Virus record (IMG/VR): IMGVR_UViG_3300018432_000026
Span: 1-38,032 of that record
Strand: one strand, 5' to 3'
Length of the DNA stretch: 38,032 nucleotides
Origin: a virus
A program made the translations under genes and the position numbers. Every line of letters begins with the position of its first letter. The stretch's first letter is position 1. The notes below the pieces were generated by a model. That model did no database searches. It saw only the letters and a list, made by a program, of their open reading frames with translations, and was not told the origin of the DNA. Below are positions 38,021-38,032 of this stretch, in pieces.

Positions 38021-38032
38021 ATGATCGCACAA
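38021..38032 (+). CDS. Start of a further gene (partial)
   Basis: An ATG with AAAGG about nine bases upstream opens a frame reading MIAQ that runs off the end of the window. It follows the terminator at 37928-37959. Nothing more can be said. Confidence 0.5.

Noticed and set aside
1-38032. tRNA or other structural RNA genes
   Set aside because: No cloverleaf-like sequence with a CCA end or T-loop consensus was found by eye on either strand. A tRNAscan run would settle it.

Overview
The window reads as most of the genome of a tailed siphovirus (or a closely related prophage) of a high-GC actinobacterium. The DNA is roughly two-thirds G+C. Genes are tightly packed, with many ATGA, GTGA and TGATG stop/start overlaps and frequent GTG starts. 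No host-type gene, rRNA, tRNA, integrase, CRISPR array or insertion sequence was recognised. The virion genes have the usual HK97-type order. No mycolate esterase (LysB) is seen beside the lysin, which weakly favours a host without mycolic acids, such as a Microbacterium-like genus. The exact host cannot be read from the sequence.

Layout. (1) 70-22759, plus strand: packaging and virion genes (TerS, TerL, a portal fused to a MuF-like tail, prohead protease, capsid, head-tail joining proteins, tail terminator, major tail protein, frameshifted tail chaperones, a tape measure with wall-hydrolase domains, baseplate and spike proteins). Three small membrane proteins follow, then a modular lysin carrying a nuclease domain, and a holin. 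A strong bidirectional terminator at 22834-22878 closes the unit. (2) 22910-34399, minus strand: about 24 genes. The centre (24372-30023) encodes an FtsK/TraB-like membrane ATPase fused to a GIY-YIG nuclease domain, a membrane-anchored wall hydrolase with four domains, and small membrane proteins. This set looks like the translocase-plus-hydrolase core of Gram-positive conjugation systems. Upstream of it is a 429-bp gene-free stretch with a perfect palindrome and helically phased short repeats. (3) 34455-37917, plus strand: a helix-turn-helix protein, a zinc-ribbon protein, an ERF-type annealing protein, HNH nuclease, SSB and a RusA-like resolvase, ended by a hairpin terminator. A further gene begins at 38021.

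Regulation. Five minus-strand genes start from near-identical promoters: TTGACG, 17-18 bp, TACTGT, ATTCCC, then ATG. With only six bases between the -10 and the start codon, and no ribosome-binding site, their mRNAs should be leaderless. Most overlap a palindrome TTGAC-N8-GTCAA that looks like an operator, and in three cases the -35 hexamer contains the stop codon of the gene before it. A sixth copy lies in the divergent region 34400-34454, in front of the helix-turn-helix gene, which is therefore a candidate regulator of the set.

The most unusual content is the conjugation-like module inside a phage, the leaderless promoter/operator family, and the reuse of wall-hydrolase and EEP-nuclease domains across the tape measure, the lysin and the minus-strand hydrolase.
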